Shown: in pieces, positions 1 to 7,990 of the stretch | How the letters are laid out: each line of letters begins with the position of its first letter | Position numbering within the stretch: the stretch's first letter is position 1 | Made by a program: the position numbers and the translations under genes | IMG/VR virus record: IMGVR_UViG_3300033153_001033 | Coordinates: 1-23,040 of that record | Length of the DNA: 23,040 nt | Direction: 5' to 3' (one strand) | From: a virus | The notes under the pieces: generated by a model | Seen by the model: only the letters and a program-made list of their open reading frames with translations | Databases searched by the model: none | What the model was told of the DNA's origin: nothing

Positions 1-410
1 GGTGAAGCACCTAAAGCATCAAATATAACGCCCGTGCTTGGGTCCATCACCAAGCCGCATAGCACATCTGAAATACCTGTAATGGGCGTGGCTGAAATAA
101 ACCCTAAAATAAAACTATTCCCCGTACCTGTCTGAGCTTGAAAGGTTGTTTCAATATGAACAATTGATGATTGACTTGTAAACCCAAAGGCAGAATCAAC
201 AACAATCGGCGTATTATTAATTGAAGTTCCTGCTGTATTTATGCCGGTAATATTATTACCAACAACATTCGTAGTTTGGCCCCCCGTGATAATAGTGGGC
301 GTATAGGTAGGTGATGCACAAAAAGTAGGGCCACCCTCATCCTGAATGTCATCATCACCAGCACCTAAGAAGGAATTCACTTTAATATACCTTTCTTTTG
401 AAATAGACAT
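1..410 (-). CDS. Tail-associated protein downstream of the tail fibre (partial, C-terminus beyond window)
   Basis: Reading leftward from an ATG at 410, the frame is open for 136 codons and runs off the left edge, so only the N-terminus is visible. The start directly abuts the TGA of the tail-fibre gene (TGAATG), and a GAGG ribosome-binding sequence lies inside the end of that gene. The protein begins MSISKERYIKVNSF and is rich in Gly, Thr, Ser, Asn and Ile, with alternating polar/hydrophobic stretches typical of beta-structured fibre or receptor-binding proteins. I do not recognise a family. Position after the fibre suggests a second fibre subunit or fibre-associated protein; this is inferred from context only. 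Confidence 0.7.
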   Translation of the reverse strand, partial: MSISKERYIKVNSFLGAGDDDIQDEGGPTFCASPTYTPTIITGGQTTNVVGNNITGINTAGTSINNTPIVVDSAFGFTSQSSIVHIETTFQAQTGTGNSFILGFISATPITGISDVLCGLVMDPSTGVIFDALGAS

Positions 411-1931
411 TCAAGCAACCTCTAAGTCATCGATAACTGATACGGCATACAAAGCAGATGACGCGGAATTGGTTCCGCTTCCATCACCTGCCCAATACAA
501 AACTTGTGAGTTAGTGCTACTAACAGGGCAAACAACCTGCGAAATTGTTTCCCCTAAAAACTGACTGGCCCCAATATCTAAAAAGCTCCTAAAGGTTATA
601 TCTGCCGTTTGAACACCAAAAGGCCCAGTGTCCTGATCTGGGTGATTTAATTTAAAGCTGCAAGATGCACCAAAAGAACCCACCTCGATCATGGCTCCAT
701 AAATTGATGTCCTTAATTTTCTGTTAGCAGGACACGGAACATTTGGAATTGGTGTTGTTGAAATGTTAGAAATATCAACAACATTACCTGAAAAGTATTC
801 GACAGCTTCAAGATAAAAATACTCTCTGTTATTTCCAGTGCCTACCCAATTATAAATATTTGAGGCTCCGTTTGTTTGAACATCACCAACCCTGCGATAA
901 TAAACAAACCCAACACCCGCAGCGGTTAACAGGTTTGCAGCCGTATCGGACGTGTCAAATCCTGAATAAACGGTTGATCCGTTGGATATTACAAAAACAC
1001 GATAAGAACTATCAGCCACCAAAGGAACGCCAGCAGGCAAACCGCCAGTTTCCATGATGGGATTATCAGGAGCCCAAACAGCATCAATTTGCTTGGTTAT
1101 TTGATTTGGAAAATCAATAAATGCAACATTATCCCAATCCATTATGCTACCAGGAAATATATCTATATCGTTAGCCGAATCCGTTATATTGTTTTGAAGC
1201 TCTAAGCCAGAAACATAAGCCTTTCCCAATGGAGGATTATTTATTGATGTCGATGGAGAAACCCTCAAATCCTCAACATCAATAATTCCAGAAACATCCG
1301 TTTCAATCCTCCATATAATTAACTGACTAGGCCCAACGGTCCCAGATGTAAATCCAATTAGGTTTGTTGATGAATCAATAAAAACAGAAACTATCGAGCT
1401 TGAGGGAATGGTTAAAACTGACGCTGCAACACTTACCGTTTGGGAATTATTTATATATCTACCAGCACCAACAGCAAATTCAAAATCAGTTGATTCATTT
1501 TTAATCTCTCGATTGAATGATTGTCCTCTAGGCATATCGGTAAAATCACTAGCAATAACCCAATCACTTGGATTTGCATCTGGATCACCAGTGTTAGAGG
1601 TTATTAATGATTCATATATCTCACCATCAACCCATAAAACTTTCGCGTTTTTTGCATAAGGGAATGGAACCGCATCATTTTGGGCGGGTGTAATAAATGG
1701 ATAAATACCAAATGTTTGCCACTCATTGAGATTTTCCGTTATATCTTTATAAAGTGCGTTTGATTCTTCTCTTGGGACATCCTTGGCATTAATTGGATCG
1801 ACGGTTTTATCAATCTCATAATCTGAACCAAAACCCTGCTCATAGCTAACACTTCCATCGATCTGATCCTCATCAGGAATTGTCGTTGTATCCCCACCAG
1901 TTGCCCAAGGAATTCTGAAAAATTTGCTCAT
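411..1931 (-). CDS. Tail fibre protein
   Basis: A 506-residue protein last in the baseplate gene order, where phages place the receptor-binding fibre. Its N-terminus has the layout of baseplate-anchored fibres: an IPWATGG opening, an IPDEDQIDGSVSYEQGFG segment near residues 18-35, and a conserved-looking stretch with ITENLNEWQTFG near 64-75. Residues about 90-130 (VLWVDGEIYESL, then NTGDPDANPSDW) resemble the small carbohydrate-binding-like module common in phage fibres. The rest is Gly/Ser/Thr/Asn-rich and beta-predicted, with no recognised enzymatic motif. ATG at 1931 follows the TAA of the previous gene after one base. Fibre identity is well supported by N-terminus and context; the receptor is unknown. 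Confidence 0.8.
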   Translation of the reverse strand: MSKFFRIPWATGGDTTTIPDEDQIDGSVSYEQGFGSDYEIDKTVDPINAKDVPREESNALYKDITENLNEWQTFGIYPFITPAQNDAVPFPYAKNAKVLWVDGEIYESLITSNTGDPDANPSDWVIASDFTDMPRGQSFNREIKNESTDFEFAVGAGRYINNSQTVSVAASVLTIPSSSIVSVFIDSSTNLIGFTSGTVGPSQLIIWRIETDVSGIIDVEDLRVSPSTSINNPPLGKAYVSGLELQNNITDSANDIDIFPGSIMDWDNVAFIDFPNQITKQIDAVWAPDNPIMETGGLPAGVPLVADSSYRVFVISNGSTVYSGFDTSDTAANLLTAAGVGFVYYRRVGDVQTNGASNIYNWVGTGNNREYFYLEAVEYFSGNVVDISNISTTPIPNVPCPANRKLRTSIYGAMIEVGSFGASCSFKLNHPDQDTGPFGVQTADITFRSFLDIGASQFLGETISQVVCPVSSTNSQVLYWAGDGSGTNSASSALYAVSVIDDLEVA

Positions 1932-1932
1932 T

Positions 1933-2523
1933 TTATAGCCCCACTATTGTATGAGAAACGCCCGATGGCGTTGGTACAACATTTAGATTTTCCATAACAA
2001 ATTCCACCCAAGGAGGAATTACAAAATCAAAATTATAAACAATGGTCATATCCTGATTATCAATAACCCAAACATCACCTAAAGCGCCAAAAGCATTAAC
2101 TAAAATTTGATTAATCTCTGGTACTGTTCCGCTAGAAACTAAATATTGGTATCTCATTTTTAAAACAAGCCTACGTTGCTCCACGCTAAGGAACTGGGCA
2201 CCAGTACCTGAAATATTGAAATTGCCATTATTAAAGTTTTCTCTAAACTCCCCAAAACCCCATCCCTCTTTGTTAGGATTAACGATTGGCTCATTTATCA
2301 GCAACGGCACATCGAGAATTATGGCCCACACTGCAAGACCAAACTCATTAGAACTGTCAATATTAAAAACATCGGCAATCCAATTATTCCAAAATGTTTC
2401 ATGGTTTTCATCTAAAAAATATTGTTTATTTTGAATCCATGCAATCAGTCTTTCGGCAGAATCATATTGCCAAAGTACATTCCTCATAAGATTAATTGAA
2501 AAATCAAAAGTTTGAATATTCAT
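1933..2523 (-). CDS. DUF2612-type baseplate wedge protein
   Basis: A 196-residue protein directly after the gpJ-like gene and before the fibre. It starts with aromatic-rich helical sequence (WQYDSAERLIAWIQNKQYF around 19-37), continues with WNNWIADVFNIDS and ends with a short beta-rich domain whose tail, VVPTPSGVSHTIVGL, fits the Pro-x-Gly-Val ending I associate with DUF2612 proteins. In phages with DUF3383 sheaths this family is the wedge component linking gpJ to the tail fibre, similar in role to P2 gpI. Its ATG overlaps the TAA of the upstream gene by one base (TAATG), implying coupled translation. Family from memory, supported by synteny. Confidence 0.7.
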   Translation of the reverse strand: MNIQTFDFSINLMRNVLWQYDSAERLIAWIQNKQYFLDENHETFWNNWIADVFNIDSSNEFGLAVWAIILDVPLLINEPIVNPNKEGWGFGEFRENFNNGNFNISGTGAQFLSVEQRRLVLKMRYQYLVSSGTVPEINQILVNAFGALGDVWVIDNQDMTIVYNFDFVIPPWVEFVMENLNVVPTPSGVSHTIVGL

Positions 2524-3719
2524 TAAACAATTACCACCGATATATCGGATGTCGTAATGCTTGCTTGCTGGAATATTTCTATAGGGAAAACATTTGTGGC
2601 TGGTGTTCCGCTGGCAACACTATCTACCTCTACTTTTCTAACAAATAAACCGGGGTTTTCTTGGTTTACGGCACCGCCAAGCTCAAATGGAGAAACAGAA
2701 GCCCCCACAACAAAACCACCTTCACCCTCTATTAGCCCATTCGCATAATCAACAATCGATTGTTTAACGGCGGTTTCTGCATCCACAATAGCGGTTCCAA
2801 CACTAACCTCAACCACGGCCTCCATTGGTACATCCACCGGCCTATCAAATTTAACATCGTAAGATTGGCCGGTTATCTCATCAACCGTTGGAACAACTAC
2901 TGCTCCCGTCCATCCGGTGCCGCCTGTTTTTGATTTAAGTAGTGCGGCGGCAACATCCGCATCCGTACCACCAGAAACGCAAACATAAATGGAATTCGCC
3001 TCTATAAATTTTCCATCAATCAAAGCGCCCGAGGACGTATTATTTTCCCTGTAAGCCAATGACGTAACATTATCAACAGCTCTAACATTAGACGAAACAG
3101 CCTCCGACAATGAGCGACCTTGAAGTGCCAGAGTTTGCTTTCTCCTTAATCTCGCCGCTTGATCTTTTTCCTGATCTCTTCCGGTTGTTCCGGCCACTGT
3201 ATTGTTTATTGTCTCCCAACCCAAAACGGCGGTGACTATTTCAGAAAGCTCACCAATACCAACTTGAATTTCCCCATCTTCAATTGATTGAAAACTTCCA
3301 GAACCATTTCCACTACCATCGAGATTTATAACGGCGGTTGATTCAAAAATATCACCATTAACTGTTTTTGCCTGACTTCCTGCAGGTATGACGGTTAGAG
3401 GCTCCCCTGTTACATCTGGTGGTGTTAAAAAGGTTGTTGGTAATCCCCCTAATCTCTCACCGTCTGTAAGAGCAAATATTGCATCAAGAAACAATCCCTC
3501 TGATAAATTAGGGTTAATTTGATTCGCTAGATCGGCATTATTTCTAGCCAAGCCATCTCTTTGGTCGATTTCTGCACCTATGATAACGCCTTCGGGTGAT
3601 TCTGGATCAATAACAAAATCCACCCCAAAAATAGCCTTGTACTCGTTTTCAACATCCTCTTGGGTGGTAGCGGTATCTGGGACAATGATTCCTGTTTCTG
3701 TAATGTAATTATATGGCAT
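2523..3719 (-). CDS. Baseplate J-like wedge protein
   Basis: A 398-residue homologue of P2 gpJ / T4 gp6, the wedge protein that forms the ring around the baseplate hub. Typical features are the N-terminal YITETGIIVPD and ATTQEDVENEYKAIFG region, the segment following with IDPESPEGVIIGAEIDQRDG, a beta-rich middle (PAGSQAKTVNGDIFES, residues about 112-127), and the RDQEKDQAARLRRKQTL helix near 180-200 that precedes the core gpJ fold. Length is normal for the family. It is coupled to the genes on both sides by TAATG junctions, between the gp25-like and DUF2612 wedge components, matching the standard contractile-tail order. Confidence 0.92.
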   Translation of the reverse strand: MPYNYITETGIIVPDTATTQEDVENEYKAIFGVDFVIDPESPEGVIIGAEIDQRDGLARNNADLANQINPNLSEGLFLDAIFALTDGERLGGLPTTFLTPPDVTGEPLTVIPAGSQAKTVNGDIFESTAVINLDGSGNGSGSFQSIEDGEIQVGIGELSEIVTAVLGWETINNTVAGTTGRDQEKDQAARLRRKQTLALQGRSLSEAVSSNVRAVDNVTSLAYRENNTSSGALIDGKFIEANSIYVCVSGGTDADVAAALLKSKTGGTGWTGAVVVPTVDEITGQSYDVKFDRPVDVPMEAVVEVSVGTAIVDAETAVKQSIVDYANGLIEGEGGFVVGASVSPFELGGAVNQENPGLFVRKVEVDSVASGTPATNVFPIEIFQQASITTSDISVVIV

Positions 3720-4078
3720 TATATTGTTCCGCTTATTGGGGCTGTTCCATAGATCGTTTTAATGGTCGCCTCATATATAATTGTGTTATTAATAAATCGA
3801 ACGTCAAAATTAGGAACGTCCTCAACATCAGGAACCGACTCAAGGGCTATTCTGGACTTAAATTCGAACTCAATCAAATTAGGTGAATTACCAAAAACAC
3901 CGTTTTGATCAAAACTCAAAATCCCTCGATTAATATCGCGCACTAACTCGCCTTTTCTGATAGTGATAATCTGTTCGCATAATTGAATTACAGCGGCCAA
4001 TTCGGTGAATATAGCCAAGTGGCTGTCCTGACCCAAAAACCAATCGTTGTTTTCATCTGTTCCAATTACTTGTGTCAT
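3719..4078 (-). CDS. gp25-like baseplate wedge protein
   Basis: A 119-residue protein with the length and fold signature of the T4 gp25 / gpW family (also called XkdS or DUF2634), a small wedge component that helps initiate sheath polymerisation. The ELAAVIQLCEQIITIRKGELVRDINRGI region (cited in parts: helix near 27-40, KGELVRDINRGI near 42-53) corresponds to the conserved helix-turn that ends in Gly. The C-terminal half is a beta-alpha-beta stretch (ESVPDVEDVPNFDVRFINN) as expected. It lies between the spike and the gpJ-like gene, the usual place, and its stop overlaps the next start as TAATG. No lysozyme catalytic residues are expected in this family. Confidence 0.82.
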   Translation of the reverse strand: MTQVIGTDENNDWFLGQDSHLAIFTELAAVIQLCEQIITIRKGELVRDINRGILSFDQNGVFGNSPNLIEFEFKSRIALESVPDVEDVPNFDVRFINNTIIYEATIKTIYGTAPISGTI

Positions 4079-4080
4079 TC

Positions 4081-4815
4081 TTAACTCGCCGTATGCTTTG
4101 TTGATGCGCTTGTAATGACTCCAGGAACTGTTACTGGGGACGGGTTAGGGACTCCGGCTGTAGCAGAAACCAAAAAAGTTCCAGACGGTATTGTAACCTC
4201 AACCTCGTCACCCTCTCGGGCTATAAAAGGACCACCAGAGCCAAGATTTACATTTACACCAATATTCACCTCGCTAGCCGCCTCAATATCAACAACATGA
4301 TCGCATATAATTTTTATTCTATCATCTTTGAAGGCGACACGCTTTTTACCATCAATGGCTTGAATTACAAAATGCTCGCCGTTTTCAACCTCATATCCTC
4401 GCATTACATCAGGAATAAATACAGCATCCGAAAATTTATGTCTTCTTTTGGTGTTGGGCCCACTTTCCTCGTAACTTTGAAGAAAAAGAGAAATATCCCG
4501 ATCATTGGCTTTTATCCATCCCAGATCACCAGCGGATATATTGTTGAAATTAATTACATAACCACCACCGCCCAATTGAAATACAGGCAAGCTTTCAATG
4601 GATTCCCTTTCGATTAATTCCCCTGTTTGAGATTTTAAAATCTTAATTAATGGTTTTACCTTTACGCGAGCGGGTGGTCCAGCTTCAAAAGCCTGAACCA
4701 TGCAAGGCAACATATCATCAACACCGCCAATAAATTTAGGTAATATTTCAGCCAACATCCCAGACAAATCACCTTCATTTGCTGGATTTCTGCTAGGTGC
4801 TACATTATCAGCCAT
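4081..4815 (-). CDS. Baseplate central spike, Gp138-like OB-fold protein
   Basis: I place the start at the ATG at 4815, giving 244 residues beginning MADNVAPSRNPANEGD, because GAGAGG lies just upstream. An in-frame upstream ATG at 4881 would add 22 residues inside the hub gene and has less support. The protein has an N-terminal OB-fold segment (MVQAFEAGPPARVKVKPLI, then FQLGGGGYVINF and AGDLGWIKANDRDISLFLQ) matching Gp138-type membrane-piercing spikes. A short beta-rich C-terminus with EVTIPSGTFLVSAT could form the trimeric needle. The gene overlaps the hub gene end by 8 bases. Role: tip of the tail tube that contacts the outer membrane. There is no His-x-His metal-binding tip motif of the P2 gpV type. 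Confidence 0.78.
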   Translation of the reverse strand: MADNVAPSRNPANEGDLSGMLAEILPKFIGGVDDMLPCMVQAFEAGPPARVKVKPLIKILKSQTGELIERESIESLPVFQLGGGGYVINFNNISAGDLGWIKANDRDISLFLQSYEESGPNTKRRHKFSDAVFIPDVMRGYEVENGEHFVIQAIDGKKRVAFKDDRIKIICDHVVDIEAASEVNIGVNVNLGSGGPFIAREGDEVEVTIPSGTFLVSATAGVPNPSPVTVPGVITSASTKHTAS

Positions 4816-5647
4816 TCTTACCTCTCGGTCTTTGTGCGGATGCGATATAATAAAAAGGCGTATCTCTATTTGCCAAATCAAATTCTAAGCTATAGATAGT
4901 ATATACGCCATTCGCGCCAGGATAAATTTCGCTATCAAGCTCAATTTGAGTACCAACTTTTGTGACATTATCCACAAAAAACTTTACCTTTATGCCAAAA
5001 TCAATAAATTCAGGAATTCCCACCATTCCGGTGTCTTTGCTTACCAATCTTCGACTATTTGGTAATGGTTCTCCGCGATCTGAAACCACCAAAGTGTCAT
5101 CATCTAAATAGGCGTAAACATCACCGTATTGATATATTTCATTGATTTGTTTTTCAACCGCACCGGAAAAACTGTAATTGCTGATTTGCTTATCAGTAGC
5201 CACAAAATTAAGACCCACCCCCAAGTCATCTGCTATTTGTTGGGCAATATTTGAAAATTTGGTAATACTGGGAGCCGTTCTCGATACGATGTTGCCTTTC
5301 TCGAATTGACCGGTTAAAGCTTTAATAATGACGGTAATATCTGGTGGCTGTGTAGCCGATACCTCGACGATATCACCACGATACACCACAAACGTACCGT
5401 AAGATTCTCGACCAGCCTCTACGCGAATACTCGACCTTTTTCGAAGACTCAGGCGATTAAATGGCGAGCCCTCCGTCAAAAGAAAATCACGAGTCTTTTT
5501 GTCGATATTCGAAATGGTTATTTCACAGCTATTTTGAAGATAGGAACCGCTTTTTGTACCCTTTGCGGTGATAGCTAGGTCTTTATAGACGTATTCCTGA
5601 CCATCAATAGTAATGACCGTTTGGAGTAATCGTTTATCAAGACTCAC
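4808..5647 (-). CDS. Baseplate hub protein
   Basis: A 279-residue protein with the layout of gp27/gp44-like or gpD-like hubs: beta-barrel segments (TVITIDGQEYVYKDLAI at the start, SCEITISNIDKKTRDFLL near 42-59, SSIRVEAGRESYGTFVVYRGDIV near 72-94) and a middle helix region (FSNIAQQIADDLGVGLNFVA near 131-150). The start is GTG at 5647, supported by a GGAGG sequence six bases upstream; there is no better ATG. It overlaps the plug gene by 11 bases and the spike gene by 8. In the tail it would form the trimer connecting the tube to the spike. Assignment rests on fold-like pattern and position between plug and spike genes. Confidence 0.75.
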   Translation of the reverse strand: MSLDKRLLQTVITIDGQEYVYKDLAITAKGTKSGSYLQNSCEITISNIDKKTRDFLLTEGSPFNRLSLRKRSSIRVEAGRESYGTFVVYRGDIVEVSATQPPDITVIIKALTGQFEKGNIVSRTAPSITKFSNIAQQIADDLGVGLNFVATDKQISNYSFSGAVEKQINEIYQYGDVYAYLDDDTLVVSDRGEPLPNSRRLVSKDTGMVGIPEFIDFGIKVKFFVDNVTKVGTQIELDSEIYPGANGVYTIYSLEFDLANRDTPFYYIASAQRPRGKNG

Positions 5648-5957
5648 GAGCGGCCTCCATTTCTGCCGCTGTCAAATAAACCAGAAACTGCGTGATCCCA
5701 TAATTTTCGTAATATGGAATTTGCTGGTTTGGGGTATCGAATATAAAATTACCCCCTATTCCTTCCATGTATTCATACGGCAATAAAGGTGTTCCACCAA
5801 CCGCCCTGACGTTTTCAATAATCATGGCATCATTAATAGAAACGGTAGCTAATGCGCTGGTTGCGGTTGATTTCAAGGCGATATCGTAACGAACATTTTC
5901 CAGATTAATAGAAAATTCTTCATTTGGGATAGACTGTATAGGTACAATTAAACTCAT
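5637..5957 (-). CDS. Baseplate plug-like protein (Pam3 gp18-type)
   Basis: A 106-residue protein that resembles, from memory, the plug protein described in the simplified baseplate of cyanophage Pam3. The recognisable part is the C-terminal half, LLPYEYMEGIGGNFIFDTP followed by YYENYGITQFLVYLTAAEM, which fits the family pattern of a Gly-Gly-Asn-Phe turn and a Tyr-rich end. It overlaps the preceding gene as ATGA and the hub gene by 11 bases, which supports coupled synthesis with the hub. The role, filling the lumen of the hub until the tail is triggered, is known for the Pam3 protein and is inferred here. Confidence 0.6.
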   Translation of the reverse strand: MSLIVPIQSIPNEEFSINLENVRYDIALKSTATSALATVSINDAMIIENVRAVGGTPLLPYEYMEGIGGNFIFDTPNQQIPYYENYGITQFLVYLTAAEMEAARES

Positions 5958-6541
5958 TGAAGATAACCTGAAATGGAATCAAAGGCTCTAGCCGCAATGC
6001 TGGATTGTGGTGTTTGAGGGCTTTGAACGCCTAAATTACTGGTAGATGACTGATAAGGATCGGTCACATCCTCCACGGTGAGATTTACAATCACCAAGGA
6101 TACAAACTGAGTTTCCAATAATTTCAATTCAACGTCGATAGCCTCGAACATTTCGGGATTTTCATCGTGAGGCAAAGCCTGAATAATTAAATTATCAAAT
6201 CTTCCCGCCCGAGTTTGAACACTTAGTAAGTCGGCATTTCTAAACGATTGCGATATCTGAGCATAAACATCCCGAAGTCTTTTTTGGCTGAAACCAAAAA
6301 ATGCGGATTGGTTTTTTAAAAATAAAATCAAACTAATTTCGGTCTGAAGAATTACCCGATGATCCGTAATCTCAACACTGGTTTCAAGGGGGTGAGTGAA
6401 CGCCTTGGCTCTTTGAGAAACGCTTGCTCTCATTGGTACACCGTCAGCAAAAACCTGTTCGCCGCTTTGATTGTAAATAGCAACCACATCCGTTGAAAAA
6501 CGGTTGATTATTTCACCGGCAACATCCGTCAAAACACTCAT
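5954..6541 (-). CDS. Dit-like tail/baseplate protein
   Basis: A 195-residue protein directly after the tape measure gene (ATGA overlap), where contractile tails encode the first baseplate or distal-tube protein. Residues about 30-75 contain AFTHPLETSVEITDHRVILQTEISLILFL, here cited as its parts AFTHPLETSVEITDHRV and LQTEISLILF, the short beta pair seen in Dit-like N-terminal domains that clamp the tail tube. Residues 112-135 (FDNLIIQALPHDENPEMFEAI) continue the barrel, and the tail after 155 is Ser/Gln-rich and probably flexible. Assignment to the Dit-like family is moderate; LysM-bearing gp53/XkdP-type proteins occupy the same position, but no LysM motif is visible. Confidence 0.6.
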   Translation of the reverse strand: MSVLTDVAGEIINRFSTDVVAIYNQSGEQVFADGVPMRASVSQRAKAFTHPLETSVEITDHRVILQTEISLILFLKNQSAFFGFSQKRLRDVYAQISQSFRNADLLSVQTRAGRFDNLIIQALPHDENPEMFEAIDVELKLLETQFVSLVIVNLTVEDVTDPYQSSTSNLGVQSPQTPQSSIAARAFDSISGYLQ

Positions 6542-7962
6542 GCTTCCACCCCATCGTCAAAACTATTAATGGCGCCCTGAATCTGACTACTCAATTGCTG
6601 TTTAAAGTCTTTGGCAATTCCTTGTGAATCGGTAGCTTGTGTCTGGATAGTAACATCACCAATGCTTATGGTTCGCCCACCTTGATTTATTGTGGAGTTA
6701 GCAATACTCCCAGACGTTTGTGCAGCCAGAGGAAAGCTCGAAGCCTCCCCTAATAGTTGAGCTCCTCTTTGTAGAAAATCCCCCTCTACACCGTCAGGTG
6801 ATAACGGGTCAAGACTTGAAATAAATTTAATAACCTTATTATCTTTGAACATGTTTTCGATATCGGCAATCCAACCTTTTATTTGCTCGGAAATAATATC
6901 GCCTATCTCTTTGAAAAATTCTTTTAGGTCTTCCCATTTTTTCATTACTCGACCGATAATAGAATCATTTCCTTTTTGGAAATTTACAATATCGTCATAT
7001 AGCAAACCAAACGCCGTACCAACCAGGGCAAGAATTCCTATCGCTAACAAAAATGGAAGCATAGCAAGCAAGGTGGCTCTAGCGGCATTCGCCATAGCTG
7101 GCAAATAATAAGCTGTAATAACCGAGGCAATAGAGATAAAAAATCCCGCTATAAAATCCTTGTTTTCTCGAATCCAAACGCCTACATCGGTCATTATATC
7201 TAAAAAACCTTTTATGGCCGGTGAAGCCGCCAAAAGCAATTCTCTCGCCAATGTTCCAAATATTTGGTTCGTATCGCTTAAGCTTTCATTAAGTTCTGCC
7301 GCAATTTTCGCCTGTTCTTTGGTTATCACCCCCAAGGACTTCTGGCGCTTGACCATTAAATCAACCTCCCTCCTTCCTTTCTGCAATAACATTATGGTCC
7401 CTTCATCGAACCCCATTTTTTTACCTAATGCGGCGGATTCCGCTTTGCTCAAGTTCTCGAATGCGGAGGCTATTTCTGGAAGAACCTGAAAAACATCACG
7501 AGCCTTTCCGTTGGCGTCGAGTGCGGAAATTCCAAGTAAATTAAAAAACGGGATAATTGAACTGGTTCCGACCAGTGAGGTTTCTACCAATTGCTCATTA
7601 AGAGATTCAACGGAAGAGGTGAATGCTTGAATATCGCCACCAGCCCGAATAGCCGCTTGACCATAAGCTCCGGTTTTTTCCAGATTTAAGCCAAGCATTG
7701 TGGTTAATTTTCCGAATTGATCTATATCATCCGTAAGATCAAGGGCGGTTTTTGCGGTGGCGAGTGTTAGAAATGCTCCTGCACCTGCAATAACAACGGA
7801 TGCCAGACTGTTAATACTTTCGTTTAGATTATCGGATTCCTGTTTTATATCGCCTAAATTATCTTCTACCTTGTCGCCAGCTTTTTCGAACTTGTCAAAA
7901 TCCTTTGCCGCTTTATCGGCATCGGATTCAAACAACATGACAAACGTATCAAGGACCGACAT
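6538..7962 (-). CDS. Tail tape measure protein
   Basis: A 474-residue protein with an alpha-helical, charged N-terminus (residues 12-55), a Gly/Ala hydrophobic segment near 53-70, and two strong hydrophobic helices near 271-290 and 297-320, followed by an amphipathic region ending in a Gln/Ser-rich tail. That pattern, with its position between the tail assembly chaperone and the baseplate genes, is typical of tape measure proteins, which set tail length and are released into the host membrane on infection. The ATG at 7962 has AAAGGT upstream. At roughly 0.15 nm per residue the predicted tail is about 70 nm, which is short. No peptidase or lysozyme motif is visible. Confidence 0.85.
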   Translation of the reverse strand: MSVLDTFVMLFESDADKAAKDFDKFEKAGDKVEDNLGDIKQESDNLNESINSLASVVIAGAGAFLTLATAKTALDLTDDIDQFGKLTTMLGLNLEKTGAYGQAAIRAGGDIQAFTSSVESLNEQLVETSLVGTSSIIPFFNLLGISALDANGKARDVFQVLPEIASAFENLSKAESAALGKKMGFDEGTIMLLQKGRREVDLMVKRQKSLGVITKEQAKIAAELNESLSDTNQIFGTLARELLLAASPAIKGFLDIMTDVGVWIRENKDFIAGFFISIASVITAYYLPAMANAARATLLAMLPFLLAIGILALVGTAFGLLYDDIVNFQKGNDSIIGRVMKKWEDLKEFFKEIGDIISEQIKGWIADIENMFKDNKVIKFISSLDPLSPDGVEGDFLQRGAQLLGEASSFPLAAQTSGSIANSTINQGGRTISIGDVTIQTQATDSQGIAKDFKQQLSSQIQGAINSFDDGVEA

Positions 7963-7990
7963 TTTATGACCTTTGGCAAAGACTCAACCA

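Noticed and set aside
4816-4881. N-terminal extension of the spike gene to ATG 4881
   Set aside because: GAGAGG sits just before ATG 4815 and the extension lies within the end of the hub gene.
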